Positions 25,383 to 37,355 of a stretch of DNA of 64,000 nt are shown in pieces. The notes beneath the pieces are model-generated. The model saw only the letters and a program-made list of their open reading frames with translations, searched no databases and was not told the DNA's origin. Source of the DNA: Sphingomonas sp. HDW15A. GTDB taxonomy: Bacteria > Pseudomonadota > Alphaproteobacteria > Sphingomonadales > Sphingomonadaceae. The stretch lies in contig NZ_CP049870.1 of NCBI RefSeq assembly GCF_011301715.1, forward strand, positions 1-64,000, in the 5' to 3' direction. A program made the position numbers and the translations under genes. The first letter of the stretch is position 1. Every line of letters begins with the position of its first letter.

Positions 25383-26290
25383 GCCAGCACCAAACGGTCG
25401 ACGACGATGCCCGCGAACAGCGCGAACAGGTAGAGGATCGAAAATCCGAACAACTTTTTCTCCGGTCCCATTTTGGCGGGCTCCGTTGCTGTGTTTCGCG
25501 CGACAGCTACCGCCAGCGCAAGGAATAGGAGATTGAGGACGATCGACGTCAGGCCGTAGATCCAGCTGGCAAGCCCAAGCGCCCAGGGCGCCAATGCGGC
25601 GGCGATCATTGGCAGGGTGTAAAGCAGAATGTGGCGACGGGTCACCGCGATTCCCGCGACCACCGGGAGCATTGGCACGCCCGCTTTCGCATAATCGGTG
25701 CGGACGAACAGGCTCAGCGCCCAGAAATGCGGCGGGGTCCACAGGAAGATGATCGCGAACAGCAGCCACGGAAGAAGCGGCGTGTCGCCGGTCGCCGCGG
25801 CCCAGCCGATCAGCGGCGGAAAGGCGCCCGCTGCGCCGCCAATGACGATGTTCTGAGCCGTCCTCGGCTTCAGCCAGACGGTATAAACGAGGACGTAGAA
25901 CAGAATGGAAAAGGCGAGCCACGCCGCAGCCAGCCAATTGGCCGCGAAGCCCATCAGTATGACGGAAAAGACGCTTAGGCCGACGCCGAAATGAAGCGCG
26001 GATTGCCGGTCCATTCGTCCGCCCGGAAGCGGCCGGTTGGCGGTCCGGCGCATCTTAGCGTCCAGATCGGCCTCGTACCACTGGTTGAGCGCACCCGCGG
26101 CCCCGGCGGCAAGTGCGATGCACAACACTGCTGTGAAGGCGATGACCGGATGGATTGGTGAACGTGCCGAAAGAAGTCCGCACAAGCCGGTGAAGACGAC
26201 CAGGCTCATCACGCGCGGTTTGGTCAACGCGAACAGGTCGCGCCAGTCGGCAGGGAGCCGCTGCGTTTCTTCGATCGGCAGGCTGGTCAC
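25379..26290 (-). CDS. ctaB: protoheme IX farnesyltransferase (heme o synthase)
   Basis: A 303-residue UbiA-type prenyltransferase that adds a farnesyl group to heme b, giving heme o, the precursor of heme a. The first Asp-rich motif is [19 protein letters not shown], followed by RPLPGGRM; a second conserved region is [21 protein letters not shown]. Nine helices are expected. It starts the ctaB - small protein - ctaG - ctaE - DUF983 - surf1 - M16 - methyltransferase run and is divergent from a cyclophilin gene. Confidence 0.97.
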   Translation of the reverse strand: MTSLPIEETQRLPADWRDLFALTKPRVMSLVVFTGLCGLLSARSPIHPVIAFTAVLCIALAAGAAGALNQWYEADLDAKMRRTANRPLPGGRMDRQSALHFGVGLSVFSVILMGFAANWLAAAWLAFSILFYVLVYTVWLKPRTAQNIVIGGAAGAFPPLIGWAAATGDTPLLPWLLFAIIFLWTPPHFWALSLFVRTDYAKAGVPMLPVVAGIAVTRRHILLYTLPMIAAALAPWALGLASWIYGLTSIVLNLLFLALAVAVARNTATEPAKMGPEKKLFGFSILYLFALFAGIVVDRLVLA

Positions 26291-26361
26291 GGTCCGGGCC
26301 TATAAGGGGTTGGCGGGAATTGGAAAAGGACGATTCAGATTCGGCTTGCTATGTCGCCCCA

Positions 26362-26973
26362 ATGATCAAGCGAATCATCCTTGCCACCTTGCTTGCGGCG
26401 GCCGCCCCGACCCTTGCTCAGACCCCGCCGGCCCCTGCGGCCCCCGCCTCGACCTCCGTCGCAGAGGAGCTGGTCAGGGTCGCGCTGGAAACCGAGAAGG
26501 GCCGAATCGTCCTCGCGCTCGACAAGGGCCGCGCTCCGGTCACCACTGCCAATTTCCTGGCTTATGTCGACAAGGGCTGGCTCGACGGGCAGCCCTTCTA
26601 TCGCGCGCTGAAATACGGCGAGGGCGGAATCATCCAGGGCGGTGTCCGCGATGGCGCCAGGCAATTGCCGCCCATCAAGCACGAATCGACCGCCGCGACC
26701 GGTCTAAAGAATGTCGCCGGCACGATCGCCATGGCCAATGCGGGCGCAGGTACAGCGCGCAGCGACTTCTTCATCATGACCCACGACGTGCCGGCGTTCG
26801 ACGCCAAGGGACCGGACATTGGCTTCGCCGCATTCGGCCGTGTCATCGAGGGCATGGACGTCGTCCAGGCGATCCTCGCATCGCCGACCAGCCCGACCAA
26901 AGGTGAGGGCGTCATGCGCGGCCAGATGCTCGAGCCGGTAGTCAAGATCGTCAAGGCGGCCCGGGTTAAATAG
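26362..26973 (+). CDS. cyclophilin-type peptidylprolyl isomerase, exported
   Basis: A 203-residue cyclophilin with a cleavable signal peptide (ILATLLAAAAPTLAQT). The family core is visible: TTANFLAYVDKGWLDGQPFYRAL, GGIIQGG, GTIAMANAG, SDFFIMTHD and FAAFGRVIEGMDVV. It should speed prolyl isomerisation in periplasmic folding. The ATG at 26362 gives a normal signal peptide; the frame could begin at 26320 but that adds non-signal residues. The stop overlaps by 8 bases the stop of the convergent gene at 26966..27423. A second cyclophilin lies at 39828..40742. Confidence 0.92.
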   Translation: MIKRIILATLLAAAAPTLAQTPPAPAAPASTSVAEELVRVALETEKGRIVLALDKGRAPVTTANFLAYVDKGWLDGQPFYRALKYGEGGIIQGGVRDGARQLPPIKHESTAATGLKNVAGTIAMANAGAGTARSDFFIMTHDVPAFDAKGPDIGFAAFGRVIEGMDVVQAILASPTSPTKGEGVMRGQMLEPVVKIVKAARVK

Positions 26974-27423
26974 CGTCCCGCTCGGCGCTGAGCTTTTCTC
27001 GGTCAGCGGCGAAGCTCCGTTCGAGCGCTGCACGCTTGGCGCCGAGTTCCTCGATCTTGCTGTCCAGCGTGGCAAGTGCCTTGGCATGACGCTTATCCAA
27101 TGCCGCAATGCGTTGCTCGATATTGGCCCTCGCGAGTTCGGCTTTCGGGCGCCCCTTCGGCTTTGAGCGGGGACGTTTACTCCATTCCTTCTTCGTGCCG
27201 CGCTTGGCGGTGATGATGGCGCCTGGTTTGTCGAAGGCGGCATTGCAAACCCCTGCATCGTCGACCCGTTCGGCCAGCTTGGCGCCGAATAGGTCGGTCG
27301 ACGCCCCCAGGCCTCCAGCGCGGCCTTCTGGCTCGGCGCCGCGACATAGGCGTCATGGAAGCCGATGACCGTCTTGAACAACTTAAGCTTGCCCTTGCCG
27401 GCGGTGGTTTTCGAATTGGCCAT
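26966..27423 (-). pseudogene. conserved hypothetical protein with coiled coil, frameshifted
   Basis: The N-terminal 36 or so residues (KLKLFKTVIGFHDAYVAAPS and KAALEAWG) match a small conserved sphingomonad protein family. After a run of five C on the plus strand (27304-27308) the frame is lost; the correct frame continues in ASTDLFGAKLAERVDDAG, then GAIITAKRGTKKEW, and a long Lys/Glu/Ala coiled coil ending at 26966. One added base gives 152 residues. Function unknown; some relatives are named TolA-like from the coiled coil alone, which is weak evidence. It is 2 bases from xth, so cotranscribed. Confidence 0.7.
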
Positions 27424-27425
27424 CG

Positions 27426-28199
27426 TCAGTCCTTCAACTCGATCCACACAGGCGCATGGTCGCTCGTTCCCGGCCAGCTGCGGGGCTCGCGATCGACCCC
27501 GGCCGACCTCAGGCGTTTTGCCGCGTGCCCGTTGAGCAAGGCATGATCGATTCGAATTCCGGCATCGCGCTCGAACGACTGGCGCCAGTAATGCCAGAAG
27601 GTGAAGGGCGGCTTCCCCTTGAAATGCCTGTCGAGTGCGTCGGTCCAGCCATCCTCAAGCATCGCGGCGTAGATCTCGCGGGCCTGCGGGGCGAACAGGG
27701 CATCGTCCTTCCACCGCTCGGGCTTGTAGACGTCGGATTCGGTCGGGATGATGTTCCAGTCGCCGATCAGGACGACCGGCGCCTTCGCGGCGAACATTGT
27801 CGCCGCATGGCGGCGAAGCTCGCTCAGCCAGGCGAGCTTGTAATCGAATTTCGGGCCAGGCCAGGGATTGCCATTGGGCGCGTAGAAGCCGGCGATCAGG
27901 ACGCCGTTGACGGCCGCCTCAAGATAGCGGGACTGGCTCAGGTCCGGATCGTTCGGAAGGGCTCGGCGAATCTCGACGGGGTCGCCGCTGCGGCTGAGAA
28001 GCGCCACCCCGTTCCAGCGGGGTTGGCCGTGCCAGATGGCGGAATAGCCTGCCTCCCTTATCACCCTTTCGGGGAAGCGGTCAGCCGGCGCCTTGAGCTC
28101 CTGCAGGCAGACCATGTCGGGCGTGGTCTCTTGAAGCCAGCGGAGCAGGATGGGCAGTCGGCCATTGATGCCGTTCACGTTGTAAGTGGCGATTTTCAC
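27426..28199 (-). CDS. xth: exodeoxyribonuclease III
   Basis: A 257-residue endonuclease/exonuclease/phosphatase-fold DNA repair enzyme (AP endonuclease, 3'-5' exonuclease). Motifs present: KIATYNVNGINGRL, CLQELKAP with the metal Glu, GDWNIIPTE, and the C-terminal RIDHALL and SDHAPVW pair with the catalytic His. Length is normal. It interrupts what is usually a contiguous ctaC-ctaD-ctaB oxidase locus. Confidence 0.95.
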   Translation of the reverse strand: MKIATYNVNGINGRLPILLRWLQETTPDMVCLQELKAPADRFPERVIREAGYSAIWHGQPRWNGVALLSRSGDPVEIRRALPNDPDLSQSRYLEAAVNGVLIAGFYAPNGNPWPGPKFDYKLAWLSELRRHAATMFAAKAPVVLIGDWNIIPTESDVYKPERWKDDALFAPQAREIYAAMLEDGWTDALDRHFKGKPPFTFWHYWRQSFERDAGIRIDHALLNGHAAKRLRSAGVDREPRSWPGTSDHAPVWIELKD

Positions 28200-28261
28200 G
28201 ACGGTGAGAACGCCGCCAGGCGCGTCAAGTTCGACAGCTGCCAGTCAAAGGTACGGAAAAG

Positions 28262-28720
28262 TCAGCGCGGGCTGATGAAATCCCGCGGTTCCTGAGGCGG
28301 GCGAGTCGAAAAGTCGCCCTGAAGCTTGCGCACGGCTTCCGAAGTGTCGGACCACATCCGGTCCCACTCGCGCTTCGGCAAACACGTTTCGTGGATGATG
28401 ATCCGGGTCCCCGTTTCCTTGAGGTCCCGGCATATAATCCGGCTGTCATCATTCAGCGGATAAGCGGTCTCGCGGCCAAGCGAAGCCGTTTCCACGATCG
28501 CCTTTTTCTTCGGAGTGCAATAGCGGGTGACGGAGCCGTGGCATGCCTCCCAGCGCCGCCATTCCGCGCGAGTCCGGCAGACCTTAACGGCATATAGCCT
28601 TGAGGACGCGTTATTCACTTCCCGGCAGTAGCGGGTCGGCTCTTTCTTCATGCCCGAAGTGTCGGGAAGGGCGGATACGCTGGAAGCAACGGCGATCGAC
28701 GACATCATGATTGCGAACAT
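28262..28720 (-). CDS. hypothetical exported protein with two Cys-Arg-Trp repeats
   Basis: A 152-residue protein with a short signal-like start (MFAIMMSSIAVASSVSALP). Its body seems to hold two degenerate copies of one unit: YCREVNNASSRLYAVKVCRT-RAEWRRW and ICRDLKETGTRIIIHETCLP-KREWDRMW, each with a paired Cys and a C-terminal Trp. Similar Cys-pair units occur in small exported sphingomonad proteins, but no function is known. The start at 28720 is chosen for GGGAGG upstream; the longer frame to 28837 would run through the ctaD terminator. A His/Arg-poor acidic tail ends in DFISPR. Confidence 0.7.
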   Translation of the reverse strand: MFAIMMSSIAVASSVSALPDTSGMKKEPTRYCREVNNASSRLYAVKVCRTRAEWRRWEACHGSVTRYCTPKKKAIVETASLGRETAYPLNDDSRIICRDLKETGTRIIIHETCLPKREWDRMWSDTSEAVRKLQGDFSTRPPQEPRDFISPR

Positions 28721-28812
28721 GGTGGCCTCCCGTGCCGGGTTTACTCTTCTTATCACGTCGCGTCCGGAACCGGAATGTTCCGGGAAACGGTGTCGCGTCG
28801 GTGTCGCCAACG

Positions 28813-28845
28813 AAAAAGGCCGCCTTGCTTTTCGCAAGACGGCCT
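28813..28845 (-). terminator. intrinsic terminator of the ctaC-ctaD operon
   Basis: A 12-bp stem AGGCCGCCTTGC (28817-28828) / GCAAGACGGCCT (28834-28845), one mismatch, with a 5-base loop. On the minus strand it ends in TTTTT, 22 bases after the ctaD stop. It could work weakly in the other direction as well. Confidence 0.85.
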
Positions 28846-28866
28846 ATTTTCACAATGCGCCTTCGA

Positions 28867-31660
<2,794 letters not shown>

Positions 31661-31819
31661 TCTCGCCCCGATCATGGGTTGCTGGGATCGGTCCGGCACT
31701 AGCCCGGACCCCTTGAAAATCGGCGGCCTTATAGGCGGGGAGTTTGCGCCTCTCAAGGGCGGTTGAAGCATTTCTCCGGGCAGCCTAATTGGCGCACCTC
31801 GAAACGGGCCGGACGGAAT

Positions 31820-32401
31820 ATGACCGAAGACCAGATTTTGGCGGAATTCCGCGCCGCGAACGCACTGCTCGAAGGGCACTTCATCCTCTCGTCGGGATTG
31901 CGCAGCCCGCGCTACCTGCAATGCGCCCGGGTACTGATGGATGGCAAGCGGGCCGAGCGGCTGGCCATGGCGCTCAGCGCGACTCTCCCCGCGGAGCTGC
32001 GCTCCGGCATCGACGCGGTCGTTTCTCCGGCAATGGGCGGGGTCATCATCGGCCATGAGATGGGCCGCGCGCTTGGCCGTCCGGCGATGTTCCTTGAGCG
32101 CCCGGAAGGGCAGTTCCATTTCCGGCGCGGATTTGCGCTAGAACCCGGCGCCCGGGTGCTGATGGTCGAAGACGTGGTCACGACCGGCCTGTCGTCGCGA
32201 GAGGCGATAGCGGCAGTCGGCGAGGCCGGCGGCGTCGTGGTCGCCGAGGCAGCGCTGGTCGACCGTTCGGGCGGAAAAGCCGATCTCGGCGTGCCATTCT
32301 ATCCGCTTATCCGGATCGATGTGCCGACCTACGATCCCAACGACTTGCCTCCGGAGCTGGCCGCGGTCCCGGCGATTAAGCCCGGGAGCCGCGCCGCTTG
32401 A
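31820..32401 (+). CDS. pyrE: orotate phosphoribosyltransferase
   Basis: A 193-residue type I PRTase that makes OMP from orotate and PRPP in pyrimidine synthesis. The PRPP-binding motif is [17 protein letters not shown] and the N-terminal [16 protein letters not shown] and [15 protein letters not shown] blocks are typical of the PyrE group that has the catalytic loop. The ATG at 31820 is used; the frame back to 31763 adds non-conserved text. It is followed by pdxJ with a TTGA overlap, forming pyrE-pdxJ-acpS-lepB. Confidence 0.95.
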   Translation: MTEDQILAEFRAANALLEGHFILSSGLRSPRYLQCARVLMDGKRAERLAMALSATLPAELRSGIDAVVSPAMGGVIIGHEMGRALGRPAMFLERPEGQFHFRRGFALEPGARVLMVEDVVTTGLSSREAIAAVGEAGGVVVAEAALVDRSGGKADLGVPFYPLIRIDVPTYDPNDLPPELAAVPAIKPGSRAA

Positions 32402-33141
32402 GCGAAACGCCCCGCCCCAATGCGCTTAGGCTTGGCGTAAACATCGACCATGTCGCGACGGTCAGGAATGCGCGCGGCGCAGGGTATCCCGACCCGGTCC
32501 GGGCCGGCCTGCTCGCCGCCAAGGCTGGCGCGGACGGGATCACTGCGCACTTGCGCGAGGACCGGCGGCACATCACCGATGCCGATATCGCCCGCTTGTC
32601 GGCCGAGCTCCCGGTACCTCTCAACTTCGAAATGGCCGCTACCGAAGAAATGCTCGGAATCGCGCTTCGCCATCGGCCGAATGCCGCCTGCATTGTGCCG
32701 GAAAAGAGGGAAGAGCGAACGACGGAGGGCGGGCTGGATGCCGCGGGCAGCTTCGATCGATTGCGCGATTTCGTCGCCCGACTAGGCGATTCGGGAATCC
32801 GCGTGTCCCTGTTCATCGAGCCCGACGAGCGCCAGGTCGAAGCGGCTGTTCGCCTCGGTGCGCCGGTGGTCGAGTTTCACACCGGCCATTATGCGGAACT
32901 CGACGGCGATGCCCGCTCCGTTGAGCTTGGCCGGGTGGCTGCGGCGGCGGCGCTTGCTGCGAAGAACGGGATCGAGTCCCATGCCGGGCACGGCCTTACC
33001 TACGACAATGTCCAGCCGATCGCTGCTATCCCCCAGATATGCGAGCTCAACATCGGCCATTTTCTCGTCGGCGAGGCGATCTTCACCGGGCTTGAGGCGA
33101 GCGTGAAGCAGATGCGCGCATTGATGGACGCGGCGCGGTGA
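32398..33141 (+). CDS. pdxJ: pyridoxine 5'-phosphate synthase
   Basis: A 247-residue TIM-barrel enzyme that makes pyridoxine 5'-phosphate from aminoacetone phosphate and deoxyxylulose 5-phosphate. It begins [18 protein letters not shown], has the [14 protein letters not shown] motif with the catalytic His and Glu, and ends with [15 protein letters not shown] and [13 protein letters not shown]. The start is TTG at 32398, within the pyrE stop. Common alphaproteobacterial order pdxJ-acpS-lepB is kept. Confidence 0.96.
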   Translation: MSETPRPNALRLGVNIDHVATVRNARGAGYPDPVRAGLLAAKAGADGITAHLREDRRHITDADIARLSAELPVPLNFEMAATEEMLGIALRHRPNAACIVPEKREERTTEGGLDAAGSFDRLRDFVARLGDSGIRVSLFIEPDERQVEAAVRLGAPVVEFHTGHYAELDGDARSVELGRVAAAAALAAKNGIESHAGHGLTYDNVQPIAAIPQICELNIGHFLVGEAIFTGLEASVKQMRALMDAAR

Positions 33142-33545
33142 TCGTCGCCATCGGCTCGGACCTCTGCTCTATCGAGCGAATCCAGGCCTCGCTGGACCGG
33201 TTCGGCGTGCGCTTCGAGAAGCGCGTGTTCACCGATGTCGAGCAGGCCAAGGCCGCCAGCCGTCCGTTCACCAAGGCCGGAACGCTGGCCAAGCGCTTCG
33301 CTGCGAAGGAAGCATTTTCCAAAGCGGTTGGCACCGGGTTCAAGCGCGGCGTGTTCATGAAGGACATCGGTGTCGTCAATTTGCCTTCCGGCGCACCGAC
33401 CCTTTCCCTGACCGGAGGCGCGAAGGCGCGGCTTGACGCGTTGACTCCGGCGGGCCACGCCATGCACGTTCATCTGACGATGACCGACGATCATCCATGG
33501 GCACAGGCCTTCGTGGTCCTCGAAGCCCGCAAGCTGGAGTCTTAG
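33138..33545 (+). CDS. acpS: holo-[acyl-carrier-protein] synthase
   Basis: A 135-residue enzyme that transfers 4'-phosphopantetheine from CoA to acyl carrier protein. The metal-binding Asp is in [12 protein letters not shown] and the second motif is [16 protein letters not shown], with the Glu in KEAF. GTG at 33138 overlaps the pdxJ stop (GTGA). Length and position before lepB are usual. Confidence 0.95.
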   Translation: MIVAIGSDLCSIERIQASLDRFGVRFEKRVFTDVEQAKAASRPFTKAGTLAKRFAAKEAFSKAVGTGFKRGVFMKDIGVVNLPSGAPTLSLTGGAKARLDALTPAGHAMHVHLTMTDDHPWAQAFVVLEARKLES

Positions 33546-33549
33546 AGTT

Positions 33550-34494
33550 TTGGCAATCGAGAGCGGCGAAATCGCGACCAGCGCGCCAGATGCGGGTATC
33601 TCGAAAGAGACCAAGGGTTCGGCCTTGTGGCGCGAGATCAAGGGCATTTTTTGGGTCGTGCTGGCGGTGCTGGCCTTCCACAGTTTCATCGCCAAGCCCT
33701 TTTACATCCCCTCGGAATCGATGATGCCGGTGCTCTTGAAGGGCGACCGGCTCGTGGTCACGAAATATCCCTACGGCTGGTCCTACGTTTCCCTGACGAT
33801 TCCCAATCCCGCGGCCATCTTTCGCAGCCTCGTCCTCCGGGGCCCGCCCGAGCCTTGGGGGATAACGCTCCCGCCGATGAAAGGCCGGCTGTTCGGCAGC
33901 GTGCCCAAGCGCGGGGACATCGTCATAGTCACGCCGCCGGGTTCGAATGAGGACTATATCAAGCGCGTCATCGGCCTGCCCGGCGACACGATCGAGCTTC
34001 GCGGCGGCCGTCTGATCCTCAATGGCGCGCCGGTTCGCTCACAAGTTCGCCCACCGACCCTCGTCCCGGTCGACGCCAATGCGCCCTGTGGCCCGGCCCA
34101 GTTCGCTGGCCAATATGTCGAGGCAGGCGATGGCAGGGCCTTTTGCCGCCTGCCGATCGTCCGGGAAACGCTGCCCGGCGGAGTTAGCTACGACACGATC
34201 GATCTTGGTCCCAGCGGCGGTGACGATTTCGGCCCACTCACCATCCCGCAGGGACATCTGTTCCTCATGGGCGACAATCGCGACCGCAGCGCCGACAGCC
34301 GGTTCGAGCTTGGGCCGCCGGCCAACGGTCTTGGGGGCCCGGTCCCGATCGAGAACATCGGCGGTCGCGCCGAGTTCATCACCTTCTCTCTCGACGGCAC
34401 CACAAGCCTCAACCCCGCGACATGGGTATCGTCGTTCCGTTCCGGCAGGGCCGGCACATCGCTTCGCGGAGACACGGTCGAGGCTGGGGAGTGA
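33550..34494 (+). CDS. lepB: signal peptidase I
   Basis: A 314-residue membrane serine peptidase that removes signal peptides from exported proteins. One helix spans about residues 33-48. The catalytic Ser57 is in IPSESMMP and the general-base Lys138 is in YIKRVIGLPGD; the later GDNRDRSADSR block (box E) is also present. The start is TTG at 33550, four bases after acpS. In many alphaproteobacteria rnc and era follow, but here the next gene is a permease, which its stop overlaps. Confidence 0.96.
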   Translation: MAIESGEIATSAPDAGISKETKGSALWREIKGIFWVVLAVLAFHSFIAKPFYIPSESMMPVLLKGDRLVVTKYPYGWSYVSLTIPNPAAIFRSLVLRGPPEPWGITLPPMKGRLFGSVPKRGDIVIVTPPGSNEDYIKRVIGLPGDTIELRGGRLILNGAPVRSQVRPPTLVPVDANAPCGPAQFAGQYVEAGDGRAFCRLPIVRETLPGGVSYDTIDLGPSGGDDFGPLTIPQGHLFLMGDNRDRSADSRFELGPPANGLGGPVPIENIGGRAEFITFSLDGTTSLNPATWVSSFRSGRAGTSLRGDTVEAGE

Positions 34495-35636
34495 CGAAGG
34501 CGAAAGGGAGCGCGACGGGGCCGGAACAGCCCGGACCCACCGAGTTCCGCGACCCGCGGCTCGCTTACGAAGTCAAGCGCGCCGCAATCTGGCTCGGCAT
34601 GGCGCTCGCAATCGTCGGGGTCATCGTCCTGGCGCAACCGATCATGCTGATCATCGGCGGGCTGGTGTTCGCGGTCATCCTCGATGGTGGCACCCGCCTT
34701 CTCGGTCGAGTCATGCCGGCCCCGCGCGGCATCAGGCTAACCTTGGTAACCCTCGCCGGCTTCGGGTTCGTCGCGTGGGTCTTCTATTACGCCGGGACGA
34801 CGCTCATCGCCCAGGCGGAGACACTGCGAATGGTCATCATGGAGCAAGCCAATCGCCTGCTCGCCTGGGCCCAGTCCATGGGTCTCGTCGACAAGGGCCA
34901 GCGTTTCGACTTCAGCAATCAGGTTCTCGGCGGAGTGGGAAGGCTGACCAGTGCGGTGGGCAGCGCGATCGGCGCCGTCACTTCGCTTCTGATGGTCGTC
35001 GTCATCGGCATTTTTGTCGCGATCGAGCCTAAGCTTTACGATCGCGGCGTGGCGTGGATGCTCCCGCTTGAGAATCGCGCGAGCTTTTACGAGATCTCGA
35101 ACAGGGTCGGCTTCACCTTGCGCCGGCTGATGGCCGGTCGGCTTCTCGGCATGTTCGTCGAGGGAATCGGAACCTGGCTACTCCTTTGGTGGGCCGGTGT
35201 GCCGATGGCGGCACTGCTCGGCCTCCTGACGGGCCTGCTCGCCTTCATCCCCAATATCGGTGCGTTAATCTCCGGCGTCCTTATGGTCGCCGTCGGCTTC
35301 TCCGCCGGAGTCGAGCAGGGCCTGTGGGCCATTGCCATCTATTTCATCGTACAGAATGTCGATGGCTATCTGATCATGCCCTATGTCGCGCGCAAGACAG
35401 TCGACCTCGCGCCCGCGCTTGTGCTCGGCGCGCAGCTGATTTTCGGCGCGCTGTTTGGAATTCTTGGGCTATTCCTGGCCGATCCGATCGTCGCTGCGAT
35501 TAAGACGACGCTTCAGGAACTCAGCCGAACGAAGAGCGGCGCGAAAACGGGCGCTAATTCCCTGGCTGAGGCTGAGGCTGCGCAGCGCCCGGCTGCCCGC
35601 CCATCATCAGGGCGGCGTCGCGCACGACCTGCCTGA
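34491..35636 (+). CDS. AI-2E family (PerM-like) transporter; 3' end may be mis-read
   Basis: An eight-helix permease of the AI-2 exporter/PerM family, with LLGLLTGLLAFIPNIGALISG and the DGYLIMPYVARKTVDLAPALV block, which are typical. GTG at 34491 follows GGGGA and overlaps the lepB stop. As given the frame reads 381 residues and overruns the convergent FKBP gene by 83 bases with a non-conserved Ala/Arg/Pro tail. One lost base before 35555 would instead end it at TAA 35555-35557, giving 355 residues and the 4-nt shared stop seen at other convergent pairs here. Substrate is unknown; the AI-2 role is proven for few members. Confidence 0.85.
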   Translation: MTKAKGSATGPEQPGPTEFRDPRLAYEVKRAAIWLGMALAIVGVIVLAQPIMLIIGGLVFAVILDGGTRLLGRVMPAPRGIRLTLVTLAGFGFVAWVFYYAGTTLIAQAETLRMVIMEQANRLLAWAQSMGLVDKGQRFDFSNQVLGGVGRLTSAVGSAIGAVTSLLMVVVIGIFVAIEPKLYDRGVAWMLPLENRASFYEISNRVGFTLRRLMAGRLLGMFVEGIGTWLLLWWAGVPMAALLGLLTGLLAFIPNIGALISGVLMVAVGFSAGVEQGLWAIAIYFIVQNVDGYLIMPYVARKTVDLAPALVLGAQLIFGALFGILGLFLADPIVAAIKTTLQELSRTKSGAKTGANSLAEAEAAQRPAARPSSGRRRARPA

Positions 35637-36078
35637 TCGTCACGTCGAAAATGAGGTCGCTGTTGGGCGGGATCTTGCCGTCCGGCGTGCCGGTCGCGCC
35701 ATAGGCCAGCGCGGAAGGGATACGGACGCGATAGCTGCCGCCTTCGCGCATCTGCTGGAGCGCTTCGCCGAAACCGGGTATCACCTGCGACGGAATCATC
35801 GGGGCCGGCCCACGTCCTTCGGTCGAATCGAAGACGGTGCCGTCGAGCAGGCGTCCTTCATACTCGATGATCGCGCCGTCCATTGCGCGGATCGGCTCGC
35901 CGCGGCCTTCCTCGGCGACCCGGATGCTGATTCCGCTGTCGGTGGTCGTCCCGCGCATCGCTCCGGCTCCGGTCCATGCCAGCAGGACGGCGGCACCGAC
36001 CAAGGCAAGTATACCGAACCAGAATTTCGCCATCGTCCCGCGCTTCAGGGGACGCATGGGGACCTGGGTCACCGACAT
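35554..36078 (-). CDS. FKBP-type peptidyl-prolyl isomerase, membrane anchored
   Basis: A 174-residue FKBP with an N-terminal helix (FWFGILALVGAAVLLAW) that anchors it in the inner membrane or acts as signal. The FKBP core includes YEGRLLDGTVFDSTEGRG, QVIPGFGEALQQMREG and PSALAYGATG with NSDLIFDVTI. It should help folding in the periplasm. The C-terminus is a Gln/Pro-rich tail (PQPQPGN). The start MSVTQVPMRPLKRG looks like that of sphingomonad relatives. It follows rpsU on the same strand. Confidence 0.9.
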   Translation of the reverse strand: MSVTQVPMRPLKRGTMAKFWFGILALVGAAVLLAWTGAGAMRGTTTDSGISIRVAEEGRGEPIRAMDGAIIEYEGRLLDGTVFDSTEGRGPAPMIPSQVIPGFGEALQQMREGGSYRVRIPSALAYGATGTPDGKIPPNSDLIFDVTIRQVVRDAALMMGGQPGAAQPQPQPGN

Positions 36079-36103
36079 TGGACGTGCCCCTCTGGGTAAG
36101 TGC

Positions 36104-36310
36104 TTAGCGGGCGCCTTCGCGTTCGAGGCGCTTGCGCTCGAGCTTGCGGGCGCGGCGAATCGCAGCGGCGCGTTCGCGGGCGCGCTTCTCCGAAGGCTTC
36201 TCGTAGTGGCGGCGCAGCTTCATCTCGCGATAGACGCCCTCGCGCTGCAGCTTCTTTTTCAGCGCGCGCAGCGCCTGGTCGACATTATTGTCGCGAACGA
36301 TGATCTGCAT
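36104..36310 (-). CDS. rpsU: 30S ribosomal protein S21
   Basis: A 68-residue small-subunit protein. It begins [20 protein letters not shown] and has the typical [20 protein letters not shown] tail. The ATG at 36310 is the normal family start; the frame to 36370 adds non-family residues. S21 affects initiation on the 30S subunit. The 290-base region upstream to the YkuD-type gene presumably holds its promoter; I see no other gene in it. Confidence 0.96.
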   Translation of the reverse strand: MQIIVRDNNVDQALRALKKKLQREGVYREMKLRRHYEKPSEKRARERAAAIRRARKLERKRLEREGAR

Positions 36311-36602
36311 AAAGTTCCACCAACTCCTTGATCTTGCGGTGCTCTGAGGAGCGCTTGGCGCATGGCCCAAGGCTGGTCCGGCAGAGCATGTTGCTTCATT
36401 CGCCGGGACGATAAGTACGCGGCGTCGGGGCGGCCCATACAGTGAGGTCGCTCGGGTTTCAACCCGTGCCTACGAACCGCAATTGCTGGCTTCACGCGAC
36501 GAATCGAGCCTATTCCACGACAAACGCGGAAACTGGCACCTTAACGTTATCGGCAGTTAACCTTCGCTCTGGTAAGTTCCAGACATCGATCCGGGAGGGA
36601 TG

Positions 36603-37292
36603 ATGTCGTTGAATCGTCGAGAAATGTTGCGCCTTGGGGCCGCTGGCGCCGGCGGTCTGTTGCTGTCGGCTGCCGGTCGAACTGCGGACTTGCCCGGGGC
36701 CGCGCAGAGCCCCTTCGCGCTCGGCCGCGACCCGCTTCGTCCCGTCCCGCCGCTTCCTGCGGCGCAACCGACCGCTCCCGCTGGAGTGAATCCGGCCCTC
36801 TTTCAACGCGCCAAGGCCGCGCTCGATTCGCGTTCGTATATTCGCCAGCGCGATTTCGTTGGCGTTGCCGACTTCACGCTTCCGTCGGCCGAGCCGCGTT
36901 TCCACGTCATTCATATGGCCAGCGGGCAGGTCGAATCTTTCCGCGTCGCCCATGGCAGCGGTTCCGATCCCGCGCATAGCGGCTTTCTCGACCATTTCTC
37001 GAACCGGCCGGGCTCGGAGGCGACCTCAAACGGCGCTTACATGACTGCCGATACCTATGACGGGAAATACGGCCTCTCGATGAAGGTCCACGGGCTGGAC
37101 TGGAGCAACAACAACGCCATGGCCCGCGCCATCGTTATCCATAACGCCTGGTATGCGGAACCGGAGATGGTCGCCATCCATGGCAAGCTTGGGCGCAGCC
37201 AAGGGTGCTTCGCCTTCAGCCGTGCCGACCACTGGAAGGTTATGAACCGCCTCGGCAGCGGAAGCCTGATCTACGCGGACAAGCTCGCGTAA
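36603..37292 (+). CDS. murein L,D-transpeptidase-like protein (YkuD_2 type), exported
   Basis: A 229-residue protein with a Tat-like signal (LNRREMLRLGAAGAGGLLLSA). The catalytic-like motif is HGKLGRSQGCFAFSR with Cys, and the N-terminal text FVGVADFTLPSAEPRFHVI and NGAYMTADTYDGKYG fit the PF13645 group. Such proteins are predicted to act on peptidoglycan. Two adjacent ATGs (36600, 36603) follow GGGAGGG; I take the second. It is convergent with a different L,D-transpeptidase across a bidirectional terminator. Confidence 0.85.
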   Translation: MSLNRREMLRLGAAGAGGLLLSAAGRTADLPGAAQSPFALGRDPLRPVPPLPAAQPTAPAGVNPALFQRAKAALDSRSYIRQRDFVGVADFTLPSAEPRFHVIHMASGQVESFRVAHGSGSDPAHSGFLDHFSNRPGSEATSNGAYMTADTYDGKYGLSMKVHGLDWSNNNAMARAIVIHNAWYAEPEMVAIHGKLGRSQGCFAFSRADHWKVMNRLGSGSLIYADKLA

Positions 37293-37316
37293 CTAGGCTG
37301 GCCGATCTCAGTGCAA

Positions 37317-37346
37317 AAGAAAAGCCAGGTCGCTGACCTGGCTTTT
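37317..37346. terminator. bidirectional intrinsic terminator between two L,D-transpeptidase genes
   Basis: A perfect 11-bp stem AAAGCCAGGTC (37321-37331) / GACCTGGCTTT (37335-37345) with a 3-base loop, flanked by A-rich and T-rich tracts on its two sides. It sits between convergent genes and can stop both. Confidence 0.88.
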
Positions 37347-37355
37347 CGTCATCTC

